From contig NZ_BOQL01000038.1 in NCBI RefSeq assembly GCF_018332655.1, forward strand, positions 87,921 to 151,920: a stretch of DNA of 64,000 nucleotides, read 5' to 3'. Both the position numbers and the translations under genes were made by a program. Below are positions 8,886 to 16,573 of the stretch, piece after piece; the first letter of the stretch is position 1, and every line of letters starts with the position of its first letter. The stretch is from Actinoplanes auranticolor. Its GTDB lineage: Bacteria > Actinomycetota > Actinomycetes > Mycobacteriales > Micromonosporaceae. The notes below the pieces were generated by a model that was not told where the DNA came from, searched no databases, and saw only the letters and a program-made list of their open reading frames with translations.

Positions 8886-11330
8886 TCAGCGGCGGTTCGG
8901 CCGTCGCCACCAGAGCCAGCTGACGACGGTCAGCATGCCCGCCAGGACGACCAGGCGTACGAGGGCCCTCTCACGCCCACGGCCTGTGCACCGGGATGTC
9001 TGCGGTCTCGACGGCAGCGGCGCGGCCTGTACGAGGGGCGCTACCGCTACCGGTGCGGGTCCCAGCACCGATGGTGGCGGCACGGGCGTCCTGCCCGCCG
9101 CCGGAGCCCGTTCCTCGGGCGCGCCGTCGCGGCGGGAACGGCGCAGTCGGCGACCCGGCCAGCCGCTGACCGGTCCGACGAGGGTGAGCAGCGCCGGTAC
9201 CAGCAACGAGCGCACCAGGATGGCATCGAGCAGGATCCCGACCGCCATGGCGAACGCCAGCTCCCGGAACGGGCTCAGCGGCACCAGCGCCAGCAGGCCG
9301 AAACTGGCGGCGAGGGTGACGCCTGCGGCGGTGACGGCCCGGGTGGACTGAGGTATGGCCACCAGCATCGCCGATCGCAGTGGTCGCCGCCGTGCCTCGT
9401 GCCACACCTGGCCGACACTGAAGATGTTGTAGTCCGAGCCGAGGGCCACCAGCAGCACAGCGGCCGCGAACGGCACGTAGAAGGTCAGCCCGTCGTGGCC
9501 GAGCAGGTCCTGGAACACCCACGTGGTGAGTCCGAGGGTCGCACACAGGGCCAGCAGGTTGGCCGCCAGCAGGTACAACGGGGCCACCAGTGCGCCCAGG
9601 AAGACCACCAGCAGGACCAGATTCACCACCAGGGTGGCGATGGTGATGCGCTTGAGATCGTCCATGGTCGCCGTCACCACACCCTCGGCGATGGCGGTGT
9701 CGCCGGCGACGTTCGCCTCCGCTCCGGGCAGGCCGACGGCCCGCAGCAGGACCGGCAGGTCGGCCCGCAGACCGGCCACGGTGTCGACGGCCGAGGCGCC
9801 CAGTGGTTGATCGTCGAGCACGATCAGGTACCGGGCGGCATTGCCGTCGCGGGACAGCACCAGCCCCAGCTCGACCGGAAGGACCTGGTCACCGGGCCCC
9901 AGCACGCCGGCCACTCCCGGTCGTTGCTCGAGCAGGGCCCCGAGTTTCTCCAGGTTGACGCGTTGCCCGGTGATCCCCTCGCCCTCGACCAGCAGCACGG
10001 TAGGCGACACGATGCCCTCGGAGAAGCCTGTCCGGGCCTCGACGGCCGCCTGACGGACCGAATTGTCCGACGGCAGGCTGGGCACGAAGGACAGGCCCAG
10101 ATCCAGGTTGCGAGCCGGCGCCGCCATGAGCAGCAGACCCGCGACGCAGCCGAGCAAGACCCCGGCCGCGGTGGACCGGCGCACCAGCAACCGTGTCCAC
10201 CAGGTGGAGGCGACCTCGGTGGCGCCGGACGCCACGACCGGCGCGATCCGGGGCCGGCTCGGCCAGAAGACGGCACCACCCAGGATGGCCAGCATCGCCG
10301 GCACCAGGGTCACCGCGACGGCCATACCGATCAGCACCGCCAGGGCCATGCCGGGACCGAAGGCCTGGAAAAGCGCCGAACGCGCCACCAGCAGAGCACC
10401 TGTGCCGCACGCGACCGTGATGCCGGCGACGGTGACGATGGGCGTGAACCGGGCAGTGGCCCGCTCCGCGGCGACCAGCCGCGAGGCGCCCGCGGACAGC
10501 TCCCGGCGCATCCCGAACAGATAGAAGATGACGTAGTCGGTCACCACGCCGAGCAGCAGGGCGACCAGCAGAGGTTCCAGCTCGCCCGGCACCGACACCC
10601 CCAGCGTCGCCGCCACCGATCCGGCGGTGCTGATGGTGATGAGGATGGCCGTGCCGGCGGTCACCAGAGCCACCAGCGGCGCCAGCAACGACCGGAAGGC
10701 CACCGCGACGATGAACACCACGACGGCGAGGGTGACGATCTCCACGGTGGTGAGCCACCCCTGCAACACAGCCCCCTGCTCCGTCCGCGCCGGGATGGTG
10801 CCGGTGACCCCGACGACGCTGTCCTGCGGGCCGTAGTGGTTCGCCACGAAGGTGCGCGCGGCGGCCGTCTGCTCGTTGAATCCCACACTCGGCGGCATGA
10901 ACAGCAAAGTGATCACCGTGGTGCCGCTCTCACGCGCTCCGGGGAAGGCTCCGAAGGTGTTCGGCACCGGGATGGCGCCCAGGATCGGCCCCAGATCGTC
11001 GTACTGGCCCTGCGTGACGGCCGCGGCACGGGCGATGGCCTCGGTCTGGGTGAGCGCGGAGAGCCCGCCCGGGTCGCGCTGCACCACGGCGACCCGGCTG
11101 AGCAGCGGGAACCCGAAAGTCTGTACGGAACGGAGTTCCGTCCGGATGGCCGGGCTGTCGACGGAGACGAATCCCTCCACGCCCCCGGAGCCTCCACCGG
11201 AGCCCGGGGTAACGGCCAGACCGGCCACCGCTACCGCAGCCCAGGCCACCACGACGAACCAGCGCAGGCGGACGACCAGGCGGGCGTAGGCGCCGACGAT
11301 CGACCGCCGCGGCCGTGCGGCCGCCGTCAT
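8886..11330 (-). CDS. MMPL/RND-family membrane transporter
   Basis: 814-aa integral membrane protein of the MMPL branch of the RND superfamily, which in actinobacteria exports lipids and other hydrophobic molecules using the proton gradient. It has an N-terminal helix, two large extracellular loops, and two bundles of about five helices each; segments such as LVALLLGVVTDYVIFYLFGM and AAAVLLVALGSDYNIFSVGQ are the paired helices with the conserved D-Y motif. A C-terminal Pro/Arg-rich stretch leads to one extra hydrophobic helix. The ATG overlaps the stop of the upstream membrane-protein gene by 4 nt, so the two are likely co-translated. Confidence 0.88.
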   Translation of the reverse strand: MTAAARPRRSIVGAYARLVVRLRWFVVVAWAAVAVAGLAVTPGSGGGSGGVEGFVSVDSPAIRTELRSVQTFGFPLLSRVAVVQRDPGGLSALTQTEAIARAAAVTQGQYDDLGPILGAIPVPNTFGAFPGARESGTTVITLLFMPPSVGFNEQTAAARTFVANHYGPQDSVVGVTGTIPARTEQGAVLQGWLTTVEIVTLAVVVFIVAVAFRSLLAPLVALVTAGTAILITISTAGSVAATLGVSVPGELEPLLVALLLGVVTDYVIFYLFGMRRELSAGASRLVAAERATARFTPIVTVAGITVACGTGALLVARSALFQAFGPGMALAVLIGMAVAVTLVPAMLAILGGAVFWPSRPRIAPVVASGATEVASTWWTRLLVRRSTAAGVLLGCVAGLLLMAAPARNLDLGLSFVPSLPSDNSVRQAAVEARTGFSEGIVSPTVLLVEGEGITGQRVNLEKLGALLEQRPGVAGVLGPGDQVLPVELGLVLSRDGNAARYLIVLDDQPLGASAVDTVAGLRADLPVLLRAVGLPGAEANVAGDTAIAEGVVTATMDDLKRITIATLVVNLVLLVVFLGALVAPLYLLAANLLALCATLGLTTWVFQDLLGHDGLTFYVPFAAAVLLVALGSDYNIFSVGQVWHEARRRPLRSAMLVAIPQSTRAVTAAGVTLAASFGLLALVPLSPFRELAFAMAVGILLDAILVRSLLVPALLTLVGPVSGWPGRRLRRSRRDGAPEERAPAAGRTPVPPPSVLGPAPVAVAPLVQAAPLPSRPQTSRCTGRGRERALVRLVVLAGMLTVVSWLWWRRPNRR

Positions 11331-11947
11331 CGACGGACCTCCGCGATCATGTCGCGGCGCAACCCCAGACGCCTCAGCTCTGCGTCCGCCAGCGCCTTCG
11401 GGCGTCCCTCGGTCAGATCACCCCACGGGTCGTCGGTCACTTGTTGCAACCGGTGCAGCGGCACAAGGTCCACAGCCCGGTGCGCCAGGTAGAACTCGGC
11501 CATCGATCGCCGGGCAGGATCACTCAGCAAGCGCCGCAGGGCGGTGACCTCCCGGCGCCGGGCGATCCGGGCCGGCAGGTAGGGCGCCAGCACCGGCACG
11601 ATCGGCGCCGTGCCGACCGCGACGGCGAGCAGCACAGCGAGTCTTCTGCCGTACGCCGACGTGTCACGTCCGCTGCCGGCGATTTCGGCTGCGGTGGCCC
11701 GCACCTGATCGCCCAGCTGTTCGGGCCACCGGCCGACCAGAGGCAGACCGCCGGCGTCCTGCAGCACCTCCCCGGCACTGTCGAGCGTGCGCCCGGACTG
11801 CACCAGGGTGTCGCCGATCGCCGCCAGCTCCCAGAGGGAAAGCCCGACCCAGACGCCGACCGCCGTCCACAGCAGCAACCAGAAGAGTACGAGGCCATCG
11901 ATCACGTTCAACGTCGCGGCGTCTGCCCGGCGGATCAGTTCAGCCAT
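11327..11947 (-). CDS. membrane protein co-translated with the MMPL transporter
   Basis: 206-aa protein with hydrophobic segments at about residues 17-45 and 102-125, a loop rich in Gly/Asp between them, and a basic C-terminal domain (RRREVTALRRLLSD..MAEFYLAHRAVDLV). Family not recognised. The 4-nt overlap with the MMPL gene suggests an accessory partner. A GGGTAG box (11957-11962, minus strand) ends 9 nt before the ATG, the same spacing as in front of the HtrA gene, which fits a leaderless transcript. Confidence 0.65.
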   Translation of the reverse strand: MAELIRRADAATLNVIDGLVLFWLLLWTAVGVWVGLSLWELAAIGDTLVQSGRTLDSAGEVLQDAGGLPLVGRWPEQLGDQVRATAAEIAGSGRDTSAYGRRLAVLLAVAVGTAPIVPVLAPYLPARIARRREVTALRRLLSDPARRSMAEFYLAHRAVDLVPLHRLQQVTDDPWGDLTEGRPKALADAELRRLGLRRDMIAEVRR

Positions 11948-12026
11948 GGCGAGCCGCTACCCGAAATCGCTTCGCGTACCTCGGGAGCGGGTAGGCGATT
12001 TTCACCTGACTTCGAAGGAGGCGGTC

Positions 12027-12440
12027 ATGTCCCGACCCGCTCACCCATCGGACGCGTCGATCGACGCCTCCCGGCCACGTCCATGGTTCTGGATCGTCCC
12101 CGCCTTGACGTTCGTCGTCGGGCTCCTGCTCGGCGGCACCGTCATGGCGACAGCGGGCAACTCGAACGACGACATCGCCGCCGGTCCCGGACCCGTCGCC
12201 ACGGCCACCGCGTCACCGGCTCCCTCCTCGGGCGACCGGACGATCACCGTACCGGCCAGCTGCGAGCAGGGCCTCGAGCGGGCCCGCACCGCCCTGTCCA
12301 CGGTCGGAGAAACGGTCGAGGCCGCGCGCAGTTTCAATTCCGGACGGTTGCAGGAGCTGCTCGACCGCCTGCAGAACGCTCAGCAGGAGGTGGAGAGGCT
12401 CGCCCGGCAGTGCCGGACAGAGGTGCCGGACAAGAACTGA
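12027..12440 (+). CDS. single-pass membrane protein with extracytoplasmic coiled coil
   Basis: 137-aa protein: short cytoplasmic N-terminus, one transmembrane helix (about residues 22-44), a Ser/Pro/Ala linker, then a helical region with heptad-like spacing (LLDRLQNAQQEVERLARQC). Two cysteines (in ASCEQGLERA and ARQCRTE) could pair outside the cell. A GAAGGAGG site 5-6 nt upstream fixes the start, and a GGGTAG box lies about 30 nt upstream. Divergent from the MMPL operon. Function unknown. Confidence 0.65.
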   Translation: MSRPAHPSDASIDASRPRPWFWIVPALTFVVGLLLGGTVMATAGNSNDDIAAGPGPVATATASPAPSSGDRTITVPASCEQGLERARTALSTVGETVEAARSFNSGRLQELLDRLQNAQQEVERLARQCRTEVPDKN

Positions 12441-12497
12441 GCAGGACCGCCAGAGCCAGCTCCTTCGCAGGTTGAGATCAGCGATACCGGGGCGTTG

Positions 12498-13028
12498 TCA
12501 CCTCCGACGACGGCTCGCCACCGTGAGTATCAGTCCGACGGTGAGGCAGGTGAGTGCCACCGCGGTCCACTGAGAGCTGACCATCAACATGGTCAGCAGT
12601 CCCCAGACGCCGGCTGCCGAGGCAGCCCATACGACCGGATGTCCTGCCGATGCGGCGGACCGATCGGTTGTCGGGGGCTGTTCGGCCCTCAGGCGGTCGA
12701 CGATCCTCTGGAATTCGTCGGTGCTCCCGGCACAGGAACCGGCCTTGTCGCCGGTCACACGTATCGCGTTGCAGACATCCACCACGCCGGTGACATCACG
12801 CGCCGCGTCACCGACCGCCTGCTTGTGGACCTGCCTGTCGACGGTGCCGCTGAGCAGCACGACGCGGTTGTGCACCCGTACGGTGACCCGTCGATGGCGA
12901 GTACGGACATCACTGAGGAGGGCGTCCGCGACCTGGTAGGTGAGCCAGAGGTCCGGATCGTCCGTGGCGGGAGACCGGCGCCGGCCATCGGGGGACGGTC
13001 CGTCTTCCGGCAAGGGCCACATCATCAT
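12498..13028 (-). CDS. BON-domain protein 2 with C-terminal membrane anchor
   Basis: 176-aa protein with a BON domain at about residues 25-90 (RVTVRVHNRVVLLSGTVD, then VVDVCNAIRVT) and two hydrophobic helices near the C-terminus (about 118-165). The BON domain is predicted to be held at the cytoplasmic membrane face. GGAGA 6-7 nt upstream supports the ATG at 13028 (second and third Met codons follow at once). A TGAC direct-repeat site begins 77 nt upstream of the start. Confidence 0.75.
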   Translation of the reverse strand: MMMWPLPEDGPSPDGRRRSPATDDPDLWLTYQVADALLSDVRTRHRRVTVRVHNRVVLLSGTVDRQVHKQAVGDAARDVTGVVDVCNAIRVTGDKAGSCAGSTDEFQRIVDRLRAEQPPTTDRSAASAGHPVVWAASAAGVWGLLTMLMVSSQWTAVALTCLTVGLILTVASRRRR

Positions 13029-13104
13029 GGTGTTCTCCGTTCGGCTGCACAGAATCCGCACGTCCAGGCTGGGGGCTGGCCTTGGCGGAAGCCGCACCGA
13101 CCCG

Positions 13105-13120
13105 TGACAGTCGGATGACA
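13105..13120 (+). promoter_or_regulatory. TGAC direct-repeat element A
   Basis: TGACAGTCGGATGACA: two TGACA half-sites with 11-bp period, as expected for an OmpR/PhoB-type regulator dimer on one face of the helix. It lies 77 bp upstream of BON gene 2. The identical 16-mer recurs in front of the response regulator gene at 59453. Confidence 0.5.
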
Positions 13121-13210
13121 ATCGCGGCCGCAACCCGGGCCCTGGCGACGGTGACCGGGAGCAGTCCCCTCCTGCGCCGTTCGCCACGGAAGCTCCGGGC
13201 AGGATCGACC

Positions 13211-13225
13211 GTCATGGGATTGTCA
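13211..13225 (-). promoter_or_regulatory. TGAC direct-repeat element B
   Basis: Plus strand reads GTCATGGGATTGTCA, i.e. TGACAATCCCATGAC on the minus strand, with 11-bp period. It lies between divergent genes at 13028 and 13456, and the A, B and C copies together make this the densest cluster of sites in the window. Confidence 0.4.
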
Positions 13226-13371
13226 CGTGCTCGCGGCACTACCGTTGTGGGACCACCGGAGAGTGGTCTGTGGTGCTGAACCCACCGAGCGGTCAGTGTG
13301 CGGGCGCACCGATGCGGGCGCCCGCACACGCCTCTTTCGGACCCTCGAGCCCTCGGGGCAGTCGCGGCATC

Positions 13372-13386
13372 GTCATGGACATGTCA
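13372..13386 (-). promoter_or_regulatory. TGAC direct-repeat element C
   Basis: Plus strand GTCATGGACATGTCA (minus strand TGACATGTCCATGAC), 11-bp period. Ends 70 bp upstream of the small membrane protein gene at 13456. Confidence 0.45.
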
Positions 13387-13455
13387 CGTCGTCGTGTCGA
13401 ATCCACCACTGTGGCGCGTGAGGCTGGATTCATCACCGATTCCAGGAGGCAGCGC

Positions 13456-13617
13456 ATGCGTACTTTCATCGCGGGCATCGCCGTGCTGGGCGTACTGACA
13501 GCCGGTCTGGGCGTGTTCCTCACGACGGGGTGGATCATCCTTGTCGGCGCCTCGGCCGTCGTGATCGCACTCGTCGTGGGTGCTCTCACCGCTCCGGCGA
13601 CACGCCGGCAACAGTGA
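13456..13617 (+). CDS. 53-aa two-helix membrane peptide
   Basis: Very short protein made of two hydrophobic helices (residues ~3-22 and ~26-46) with a basic tail (ATRRQQ). The AGGAGG site 5-6 nt before the ATG and high G/C at third positions argue for a real gene. It has its own TGAC direct-repeat element 70 bp upstream. Function unknown. Confidence 0.6.
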   Translation: MRTFIAGIAVLGVLTAGLGVFLTTGWIILVGASAVVIALVVGALTAPATRRQQ

Positions 13618-13626
13618 CAGCGACAC

Positions 13627-13658
13627 CAGCGCCGGCGCGTCACCCGGCGCCGGCGCTG
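13627..13658. terminator. bidirectional hairpin terminator
   Basis: Perfect 12-bp stem (CAGCGCCGGCGC and its complement) with an 8-nt loop, between the convergent genes ending at 13617 and 13640. It has no U-tract, which is usual for high-G+C actinobacterial terminators. It overlaps the last codons of the minus-strand gene. Confidence 0.6.
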
Positions 13659-14266
13659 TGCCCGGTTCTTGCCCCCTCATGGCCGGTCTCGGCTCCCGGG
13701 GGTGCGATCCGGTCCGGATGACCGATGTCCACGTAGAAACTCCCGACATCAAGACCGACGCGGAACACAGGACGGACGTCCGCCGCCCCGTCGGTCAGCT
13801 CGATCACGATCTCGGTCACCAGGCCCCGGTCCGGATGCTGAACGATCTCGGTCACCGCCTCGGTGTGCGGCGTCAGGCGCTGTTCGCGCGGACCCTCGAC
13901 GTGATTGAACCTCACTGTCAGGACCTCATCGTCGGCCCGGTCGTCGTAGGCGACCCGGTAACCGGGGCGGTCACCGTCGAAGGCGAACACCACCCGGTCG
14001 TACGCGTCGTGCGGTTGGATCGACACTCCCGTCAGCGTCGCGGGCGAGGTCTGTGTCGCCGCTCCGGGGCCGCGGCGCTCGTCGGTCCTCCATGCCGGAC
14101 CGGCGAGGTCGTCGGCATGCACCGGGGATACCGCTGTGCTGCAGGCGGTCGTCGAGATCGCGACACCCAGCGCCAGGACCGCGACAGCCGTCCAGCGCTT
14201 GCCCGGGCGGACGACGAGCCGCGGTTCACTGCTGATGTGACGCGCCGGTGACGAGCAGAGCATCAC
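13640..14266 (-). CDS. AMIN-like domain lipoprotein
   Basis: Up to 208 aa. A signal peptide with lipobox (ISTTAC) precedes one beta-rich domain with the AMIN-like pattern (LTGVSIQPHDAYDRVVFAFD, GYRVAYDD, VLTVRFN, SFYVDIGHPDRI). AMIN-type domains bind peptidoglycan or envelope polymers, so an envelope-anchored binding protein is likely. The ATG at 14266 overlaps the upstream BON gene by 41 bp; a GTG nearer the signal peptide (in RLVVRPGKRW) is a credible alternative start. Confidence 0.7.
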   Translation of the reverse strand: MMLCSSPARHISSEPRLVVRPGKRWTAVAVLALGVAISTTACSTAVSPVHADDLAGPAWRTDERRGPGAATQTSPATLTGVSIQPHDAYDRVVFAFDGDRPGYRVAYDDRADDEVLTVRFNHVEGPREQRLTPHTEAVTEIVQHPDRGLVTEIVIELTDGAADVRPVFRVGLDVGSFYVDIGHPDRIAPPGAETGHEGARTGHSAGAG

Positions 14267-14549
14267 ACACGTCCCTTATCCCGAGGATCGACGCCGCTGC
14301 GGCGACCGCTGCCCTGCGGGCCTCCTGCGACCCGACGTCGCCGTCCAGGATGGCGACCCCGTTCTGCACGGACAGATCGATGCAGCCGTCGGTGACTGCC
14401 GGGTCGTCGAGGAGCGCCCGGGCGACCTCGTGCAGGAGTCGTTGATCGACGGTGCGCCGGCGATCCGGTCGCTCACAGGCGGCGGGATCGGCCGCGGGGG
14501 CGCGCCGCGGCGTTGCGGGGTACCACTCCGGGTACATCCAGAAGTACAT
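14226..14549 (-). CDS. BON-domain protein 3
   Basis: 107-aa soluble protein with an aromatic-rich N-terminus (MYFWMYPEWYP) and a BON domain at about residues 38-100 (IDLSVQNGVAILDGDVGS, ending IRDVCDALLVTG). GGGAG upstream supports the start at 14549. Its 3' end overlaps the start of the AMIN-like lipoprotein gene, so the two form an operon. A TGAC-type repeat begins 80 bp upstream. Confidence 0.75.
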   Translation of the reverse strand: MYFWMYPEWYPATPRRAPAADPAACERPDRRRTVDQRLLHEVARALLDDPAVTDGCIDLSVQNGVAILDGDVGSQEARRAAVAAAASILGIRDVCDALLVTGASHQQ

Positions 14550-14628
14550 GGGACGGCTCCCAGCTCATCGACGGTTGCCTGTCCAGACCAACCTGCCTGC
14601 TGGATGTGGCGGGAAGCCCGCGAGGACA

Positions 14629-14643
14629 TCACAGTTGCGTGAC
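14629..14643 (+). promoter_or_regulatory. TGAC direct-repeat element D
   Basis: TCACAGTTGCGTGAC: 11-bp period with one mismatch in the first half-site. Lies 80 bp upstream of BON gene 3. Confidence 0.35.
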
Positions 14644-14829
14644 CGTCCGAGGCAGCCCGCCGTCCACCGCCGACGCACGGCTGAGGTCAGGGTCCGGGAT
14701 GCCGATGGCGAGGACAGCCACGCCGGACCGCCGGGCGCTGGGGACCGCTCGAGAGGTAGCGCCAGGCACGCCAGATTCGACGGTGCGTCGTGCAACTCGA
14801 CTGCTGGGAGCGTTCCGAGCCCGACGGCC

Positions 14830-15273
14830 TCACCGGCATCCCGCGCTACCCCGTTGCCGGATGGTGCCCGTACGGGAGGACTCCTCTGGCGGTACCGCCG
14901 ACATCGCCTGGGGCACGGTCGGGAACCTGCGGAGCGCGTGGCCCATCCGGGCCGTCTCCAGAGCGCTGCCCACCACGGCGTGCTTCGCCACGAGCAGCAG
15001 TGCCCCGCCTCGCCGGCGCGCCGCGAAGCCGCCGGTGACCAAAGTGTTCAACGCGATCCGGTCGACAGCCGTCACCAGGTCCAGATCCATGATGACCCAG
15101 GAATGCCTCCGGAAAGAGGTTTCCAGCGCCGTCCGCAAAGCCGGGACCACGTCCACGCCGAGATTGCCGACGACGCGGATCAGGGTCGCACCGGCCATAC
15201 CGCAGACGGTGACATCGGCGGCGCCAGTCGCGCCCTGTTGCTTGTCATGGTTGGTGGCAACAACTGTCATCAT
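14830..15273 (-). CDS. degenerate STAS-domain protein
   Basis: About 147 aa; residues ~15-115 fold as a STAS domain (ATLIRVVGNLGVDVVPALRT, then IMDLDLVTAVDRIALNTLV). The canonical D-S-S-G phosphorylation loop is replaced by V-D-R-I-A-L, so it cannot be switched by serine phosphorylation in the usual anti-sigma antagonist way. Two adjacent ATGs (15273, 15270) are possible starts. The C-terminal 25 residues are Ser/Arg/Gly-rich and of uncertain meaning. A TGAC direct repeat begins 69 bp upstream. Confidence 0.6.
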   Translation of the reverse strand: MMTVVATNHDKQQGATGAADVTVCGMAGATLIRVVGNLGVDVVPALRTALETSFRRHSWVIMDLDLVTAVDRIALNTLVTGGFAARRRGGALLLVAKHAVVGSALETARMGHALRRFPTVPQAMSAVPPEESSRTGTIRQRGSAGCR

Positions 15274-15341
15274 CGGCCCATCTGTCGCCCGGTTCCGACA
15301 GCAGTCTGGCCCGGCAACATCGCGGAGGTCACCCGGGACCA

Positions 15342-15356
15342 TGACAGATTCATGAC
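15342..15356 (+). promoter_or_regulatory. TGAC direct-repeat element E
   Basis: TGACAGATTCATGAC, 11-bp period, 69 bp upstream of the degenerate STAS gene (minus strand) and 121 bp upstream of the lipoprotein gene at 15477 (plus strand). Confidence 0.45.
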
Positions 15357-15476
15357 GATCGGCACACCGCTCCGGGCGCGTTGCCGAAAGCTCTTTCGGC
15401 AAATCCTGCATTCCCGGAGAAACTCGGTCACCGAGGGGTACATCTGAGGAGCGCAACCACACCGAGGAGGTGTCTC

Positions 15477-15920
15477 ATGCTCCAGGGAAGGTTGAAGCGG
15501 CTCGCCGCGCCAGCGATCGTCCTGCTGATCTTCGCGGTGGCCGCCTGCACGTCCCCGGGCCGATGGCACGGTACGGAACCGACCGCGCCGGCACCGAGTA
15601 CTTCGGCGCCGGCGACCGTACGCACGATCGCGGACAGCGCAATCGGTGACCGGCTCACGGTGACCGCGGTGCTCGCCACCATCATCAGTGAGCGGTCATT
15701 CGTCGTTCAGGATGTCGATCTCCCGGACCGTGGCCTGCTCGCTCTGGGCCCTCTGCCGGAGAACACGAGCCCGACCGACCTGCTGACGATGCGAGGCGTC
15801 ATCGCCACGTTCGACTTCGACCGCCTCGCCTGGACCTACGGGCTGGAGCCCGACAGCCGCTACGAGAAGTTCCTGGATCGCAAGATCCTCATCGCCCACG
15901 ACGTGCGGTCCTGGGCCTGA
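15477..15920 (+). CDS. OB-fold-like lipoprotein 2 (divergent)
   Basis: 147-aa putative lipoprotein: signal peptide and lipobox (FAVAAC), Ser/Thr/Pro linker, then a beta-rich domain with the plan of the other three family members (GDRLTVTAVLATIISERSFV, DRGLLAL, MRGVIATFDFDRLAWTYGLE, EKFLDRKILIA). It lacks the G-R-T-V-T-V-(S/L/T)-G version of the first strand, so it is the most divergent copy. GAGGAGG 5-6 nt upstream fixes the ATG at 15477. Confidence 0.65.
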   Translation: MLQGRLKRLAAPAIVLLIFAVAACTSPGRWHGTEPTAPAPSTSAPATVRTIADSAIGDRLTVTAVLATIISERSFVVQDVDLPDRGLLALGPLPENTSPTDLLTMRGVIATFDFDRLAWTYGLEPDSRYEKFLDRKILIAHDVRSWA

Positions 15921-15926
15921 TCCGAC

Positions 15927-15955
15927 GTGTCGGGGCCTTCGCCGGACGCCGACAC
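15927..15955. terminator. weak hairpin between convergent genes
   Basis: 7-bp stem (GTGTCGG / CCGACAC) with a 15-nt loop, 7 nt after the stop of OB lipoprotein 2 and before the 3' end of the GerMN lipoprotein gene. Confidence 0.35.
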
Positions 15956-16003
15956 AAGCCGGCGCGCGACTCCGCGTGTCTGCTCGGCGGCCTCCGATTC
16001 CGC

Positions 16004-16573
16004 TCACGCCGGCGCGATCAACCCGATGTAGTCACTGCCGTAGAACGGCCCACGGGACAGAGATCCGTCAGCACGCGGAACCTCGAGCCGATCCCCGTCC
16101 CGCAACAGCATCACCGAGGCGACGTCCGCACGGGAGGTCAGCGTGCAGACGATCTGGGCGTAGGCGAGGGTCTCGTCGGTTCGCGCACTGCCCTCGTCGG
16201 CTTCGGTGATCTCGGCCTCGGCCCTGGCGTCATCGCCTACGCGCACTTCGACCGACAGACCGGCCAGAGCAGTCGTCATGTCCCGCTCACGCTCGGCCTG
16301 GGTCGGACCCGCCAGCAGGTGATCGATCTGTTGCTGAGGAGTCGGTGGGGCGGCGAGACGGCGCACGGTCTGCACCAGGCGATCATCTCGGACCATGCAC
16401 AGCACCTCGGCGACGTCACCGGTCGGGCCCTCGGGCGCGGCGTTGGTTTGAGGCTCGGTCAACGGCCGGCGCGGCAGGTCCACCGCGTGCGGTTCGGACT
16501 GTGTGGAGACCCCGCACGAGCTCAGCAGTGCCGTGGCGAGCAGCGCGACGGCGAGTCGCCGCGATCGGATCAC
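16004..16573 (-). CDS. GerMN-domain lipoprotein, signalling module 1
   Basis: 189-aa lipoprotein (lipobox LLSSCG) with a GerMN-like domain (PTPQQQIDHLLAGPTQAERE, then AYAQIVCTLTSRADVASVML and VPRADGSL). GerMN domains also occur in LpqB, the lipoprotein partner of the MtrAB two-component system. The GTG at 16573 overlaps the kinase stop as GTGA, the same junction as in module 2. The paralogue at 61482 has exactly the same length. Likely role: extracytoplasmic modulator of the adjacent kinase (inference). Confidence 0.78.
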   Translation of the reverse strand: MIRSRRLAVALLATALLSSCGVSTQSEPHAVDLPRRPLTEPQTNAAPEGPTGDVAEVLCMVRDDRLVQTVRRLAAPPTPQQQIDHLLAGPTQAERERDMTTALAGLSVEVRVGDDARAEAEITEADEGSARTDETLAYAQIVCTLTSRADVASVMLLRDGDRLEVPRADGSLSRGPFYGSDYIGLIAPA